Part shown: piece by piece, positions 60,714 to 64,000 of the stretch
Position numbering within the stretch: the first letter of the stretch is position 1
Layout: each line of letters starts with the position of its first letter
Assembly (NCBI GenBank): GCA_013298765.1
Contig: JAAFJA010000006.1
Location: 124,001-188,000, forward strand
Source of the DNA: Betaproteobacteria bacterium
GTDB taxonomy: Bacteria; Pseudomonadota; Gammaproteobacteria; Burkholderiales; Casimicrobiaceae
DNA: 64,000 nt
Direction of reading: 5' to 3'
Notes under the pieces: generated by a model
Seen by the model: the letters and a program-made list of their open reading frames with translations, nothing else
Database searches by the model: none
What the model was told of the DNA's origin: nothing
Translations under genes and position numbers: made by a program

Positions 60714-62309
60714 ATGAAAGCATTGCTTGCAAATGTTTCGCTGCGCTGGGCCGCCCTGTGGCTCACCGCCGGAATGTTTTCATCGACTGCGAACGCCAAA
60801 CCTGGCGACCTTGACACCGCCTACGGGGGAGACGGAATCGCGACAACGACCCTGCGCGTGCCGCGACTTCCTGACATTGAAGCGGTGATCGCGGGCGAGA
60901 ACACACGATTCTTCTTGCCATGTCGGCTCGCCCGCTCGATGGTGACTTATGACAATGTGTGTGATCTCTTGCTATCCAACACCGCCATCGTGCTCTCTAC
61001 GACGGGCATCCCGCCGATCCTCACGAACCTTGGCGTCTCAGGCGTTTTTTCCCACGCCGTTGATCCGCGCAATGGCGATGTGGTGATCGCCACTCGCTGC
61101 GCCCCTAGCTCGCTGTCGACCGACGGTTATTGCATCATGCGCTACAGGGCCGAGGGCGAACTCGACAACAGCTTCAATAACGACACGCGTTACTTCTTTT
61201 TCCGCGATGGTGCCCCGTCGAACCCGATCGGCAATCCTGGGCAGGTTCACATCGCGCACGATGGACGCATTCGAATCGCAGGCTCGTGCCCGGTCGCTTC
61301 CAGCGAGTCGGGCGACCGGCGCGCATGCGTGATCGGGCTCACGGAGACGGGTTCACCAGACGCCGCATTCAAGAACGGGGCCGCCGACGGGCTGGTAACG
61401 CTCCCGCCGATTAGTGCGACACCACAAGAGCTAGCTAAGGATCTCTTCATCCGACCTGATGGCTCAATCGTGGTGCTCGGCGCATGCAAAGTCGGCTCCA
61501 GTAACTTCGGTTGCATCGGAACACTCACAGCCAACGGCACGGTCAGCCACTGGGCGGCATTCAACTTCTCTGGCGTTGATCGCGACACGCCGGAGCGCTT
61601 GTTCCCGATTGCGCCGAATCAATTCGTCGTCGCCGGCAGCGCGTTTCCAACGCTATCGGCGATCTACCCTGACGGGTTCTATCAAGGCATTACCTACAAC
61701 GGCGGATCGGTGGGTTCACTCCCTGGTTGGGGTGACACGTCGGCGAGCCGCTTTAAGGGCGCGCAATTTCGCTACGGCGTAAAGTTCTTGTTCGGGCACG
61801 ACCGAAACATCTATGAAGTCAGTTGGAACGGTGGCGATCCAACAACAACATTTGCCCAGCTACGTAGGGTCAACGGCGATGGCTCGGGCTACGACCTAGG
61901 CTTCGGAAACGACGTCACCGGCGTCGCACAGATCAGCAACCAACAAACCAGACCCGGCGCAGGCTTTGCCATGCGAGCGGACGCAAGACTAGTGATCGGC
62001 GGCGCGAATTACCCGATCGCATCCCAATTCATCAGCGCGCGATTCAAAAACGGCATCACTAATCAGAACGTGGCGTGCAGTCTCGACATCGACGGCGACG
62101 GGCGATTCCTTGCAACGACCGACGGTCTGCTCGCCGCCCGCATCGCCAACGGCAACAGGGGAACCGCTACGACGCAAAACGCCATTGGCGCAGGCGCAGC
62201 TCGATCCAATTGGGCCGCAATTCGCGATCATCTTTTCTATCGCTGCAGACTTCGTCTAGCGTCTAGCGCCGTAGTCGATCAATTAGCAGACGCCGCAGTT
62301 TCGCTGTGA
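60714..62309 (+). CDS. Secreted delta-60-repeat protein 2, paralogue
   Basis: A 531-residue paralogue of the preceding protein: signal peptide (cleavage near TANAKP), repeats GDLDTAYGGDGIATTT, ELDNSFNNDTRYFF, SPDAAFKNGAADGLVTL and DARLVIGG, and the C-terminal module C-SLDIDGDGRFLATTDGLLAARIANG...RSNWAAIRDHLFYRC. Similarity to protein 1 is clear in order of features but low in identity, so the duplication is old. Its stop overlaps the GTG of the next gene by 4 bases, implying coupling to a membrane protein. Confidence 0.75.
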   Translation: MKALLANVSLRWAALWLTAGMFSSTANAKPGDLDTAYGGDGIATTTLRVPRLPDIEAVIAGENTRFFLPCRLARSMVTYDNVCDLLLSNTAIVLSTTGIPPILTNLGVSGVFSHAVDPRNGDVVIATRCAPSSLSTDGYCIMRYRAEGELDNSFNNDTRYFFFRDGAPSNPIGNPGQVHIAHDGRIRIAGSCPVASSESGDRRACVIGLTETGSPDAAFKNGAADGLVTLPPISATPQELAKDLFIRPDGSIVVLGACKVGSSNFGCIGTLTANGTVSHWAAFNFSGVDRDTPERLFPIAPNQFVVAGSAFPTLSAIYPDGFYQGITYNGGSVGSLPGWGDTSASRFKGAQFRYGVKFLFGHDRNIYEVSWNGGDPTTTFAQLRRVNGDGSGYDLGFGNDVTGVAQISNQQTRPGAGFAMRADARLVIGGANYPIASQFISARFKNGITNQNVACSLDIDGDGRFLATTDGLLAARIANGNRGTATTQNAIGAGAARSNWAAIRDHLFYRCRLRLASSAVVDQLADAAVSL

Positions 62310-62926
62310 ACGGATCTTTCACTACCGTATGGGCGCAAAGCGCGGCTCTGCCGCGCTCAACGTCGACGATCATCGGATTGATGTTGATCGCGCTCGCTGC
62401 GTTTGCCTTTGCGCGGTGGCGAGCACGCCGGGCTCGGCTGAGCGATACCAGCCAGACGCTGTCGATTGCAGACTCGCGCATGAGGCAAACATCGAAAGCG
62501 CTTTTCTACGTGGCTGCCGTTGCATCTGCAGTGGCGCTGTTGATTGCGTCGTTTGAAATTCCTCGTTGGATCAACCTGCAGGATCGACTTGCAACAGACG
62601 GCGTGCGCGTGCTCGACGGCCCGGTTGAGCGCAATCAAACGTGGCTGAAGACGGGATCAGGCCGATCGCCAAGCACTCGGATGTATGCGATTGAAATAAG
62701 CGGTAAACGCTTTGAGTGGCCTGAGGGAAGCGGCGAGCGCGTTGATGCGTTGGTTGAGCCCCAAGGCGGCGGCGTTTTGCGCGTTGGCAAGCGAGTGCGG
62801 GTGCGCTACGTTGACATGGCTGGCCGAAACGAATTGATCTCGATTGAGGCGGAAAACTTGTGTCGCCTGTATCCAAAGTGTTCTGCGTATTCAGTGTTTG
62901 GCTGGCGCTGGGAAGTTAAACAATAA
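62306..62926 (+). CDS. Hypothetical two-helix membrane protein
   Basis: 206 residues, not recognised. Two hydrophobic segments lie near 22-37 (IIGLMLIALAAFAFA) and 65-84 (LFYVAAVASAVALLIASFEI), separated by a basic loop. A soluble C-terminal beta-rich part (RMYAIEISGKRFEWPEG, VGKRVRVRYVDMAGRNELISIEA) recalls membrane-anchored OB-like domains of the DUF3592 kind; that comparison is weak. The N-terminal segment LPRSTSTIIGLMLIALAAFAFARWRARR resembles sorting signals that normally end a protein. It is translated from a GTG overlapping the previous stop. Confidence 0.6.
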   Translation: MNGSFTTVWAQSAALPRSTSTIIGLMLIALAAFAFARWRARRARLSDTSQTLSIADSRMRQTSKALFYVAAVASAVALLIASFEIPRWINLQDRLATDGVRVLDGPVERNQTWLKTGSGRSPSTRMYAIEISGKRFEWPEGSGERVDALVEPQGGGVLRVGKRVRVRYVDMAGRNELISIEAENLCRLYPKCSAYSVFGWRWEVKQ

Positions 62927-62942
62927 GTTCGCAGAAAGAAAA

Positions 62943-62973
62943 AGGGCGCTGTGGGCGCCCTTTCTTGTTTCGC
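62943..62973. terminator. Bidirectional terminator between the delta-60 operon and adk
   Basis: AAAGGGCGC-TGTG-GGCGCCCTTT hairpin preceded by an A-rich run and followed by TCTTGTTT; it sits between converging genes and can serve both. Confidence 0.8.
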
Positions 62974-62985
62974 AGCGTGTCAAGC

Positions 62986-63660
<675 letters not shown>

Positions 63661-63906
63661 TTACTGTAGTCGCGTCGCAATTATGACGTGAGTTTTGCGG
63701 CGAGCAGGCACTCGACGCACAAAGAGAGTGCGATGTCAGCTCAGTGAAAGGCTGTTTATCTTCATCGCGTTAGCCTTTACTCAGCTGGGCCTAGGAAAGC
63801 ATTTCTGCCATTTCGCTATTTGCGCTAACCAAGGTCTAGCCCCAACACAATATGCGTTTCACAGAAAAGGTTTGTTATTGGACTTGGATGCTTGCTCGCG
63901 CAAATG

Positions 63907-64000
63907 CTAGATTGCGCGGGCAGCCTGTCGGCGCACTTCAATTCGCGGATGAATGAGCGCACGATAGAGCGGCGGAAATAGCGCCGCGAGGATCATCGTG
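63907..64000 (-). CDS. Possible C-terminal end of an AlkB-like membrane hydroxylase (partial)
   Basis: About 30 codons on the minus strand run from the window edge to a TAG at 63907-63909. They read TMILAALFPPLYRALIHPRIEV and then a basic tail. The pattern LxLxPPLxxxxxxPR matches the end of alkane 1-monooxygenase/AlkB-type desaturases. No more of the gene is visible, so the His-box motifs cannot be checked. The 267 bases between this stop and adk hold no other gene; TAGCCCCAA lies at 63837-63845. Confidence 0.35.
   Translation of the reverse strand, partial: TMILAALFPPLYRALIHPRIEVRRQAARAI

Noticed and set aside
63695-63910. 71-codon plus-strand frame near the right edge
   Set aside because: Composition not protein-like, no ribosome site, and it covers one of the intergenic motifs.

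Overview
The window reads as a chromosomal segment of a heterotrophic betaproteobacterium of Burkholderiales type. This rests on a contiguous thiosulfate-oxidation (sox) operon, the pcnB-folK-deoxynucleoside kinase order, an lptD-surA pair, and many TonB-dependent receptors. I cannot name a genus. I see no insertion sequence, prophage, CRISPR array or rRNA operon; one tRNA is present.

Layout. 1-5.3 kb: end of lptD, surA, an MFS exporter and a secreted ATP-dependent DNA ligase (minus strand). 5.5-13.4 kb: sox operon, ArsR-type regulator-soxC-D-Y-Z-A-X-B-thioredoxin-like, followed after 19 bases by tRNA-Leu(CAA). 13.8-18.4 kb: csbD, a YbaK-type deacylase, a PP2C phosphatase/FHA pair and a two-component system. 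19-24.7 kb: ppa, then pcnB-folK-dNK in overlap and a FimV-like membrane protein. 24.9-28.8 kb: lipocalin, HpcH/HpaI aldolase and two FtsX/MacB-type permeases without an ATPase. 29.1-31.8 kb: exbB-exbD-exbD-tonB. 32-45.6 kb: three large TonB-dependent receptors around two tandem secreted S9 peptidases. 46-51.8 kb: a Yej/Opp-type peptide ABC importer. 51.9-54.7 kb: two DMT-family transporters around a CnoX-like thioredoxin. 54.9-62.9 kb: an ECF sigma factor, a large receptor Ser/Thr kinase, two secreted delta-60-repeat proteins and a small membrane protein. 63-64 kb: adk, then what looks like the last codons of an AlkB-like hydroxylase running off the edge.

How the genes work together. The sox genes encode a periplasmic pathway taking thiosulfate to sulfate: SoxYZ carrier, SoxXA loading enzyme, SoxB hydrolase and SoxCD sulfur dehydrogenase. 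The set is complete for the core reactions, and a 7-bp-arm dyad lies in front of the ArsR-type regulator. The 29-52 kb block looks like a peptide-acquisition system: the TonB complex energises outer-membrane receptors, S9 peptidases trim peptides outside the cytoplasm, and an ABC importer takes up the products. Two things tie the receptors together in the DNA: a 15-bp motif (TAAATCA-N3-GsTTA on the gene strand) about 130-150 bases before all three start codons, and a 36-bp leader block shared by receptors 2 and 3.

The least described part is 54.9-62.9 kb, where an ECF factor and receptor kinase precede two paralogous secreted proteins that share a C-terminal C-x-x-DIDGDG...TDGLL module. No database search was possible. 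Functions rest on motifs and context, and regulatory elements were found by eye.
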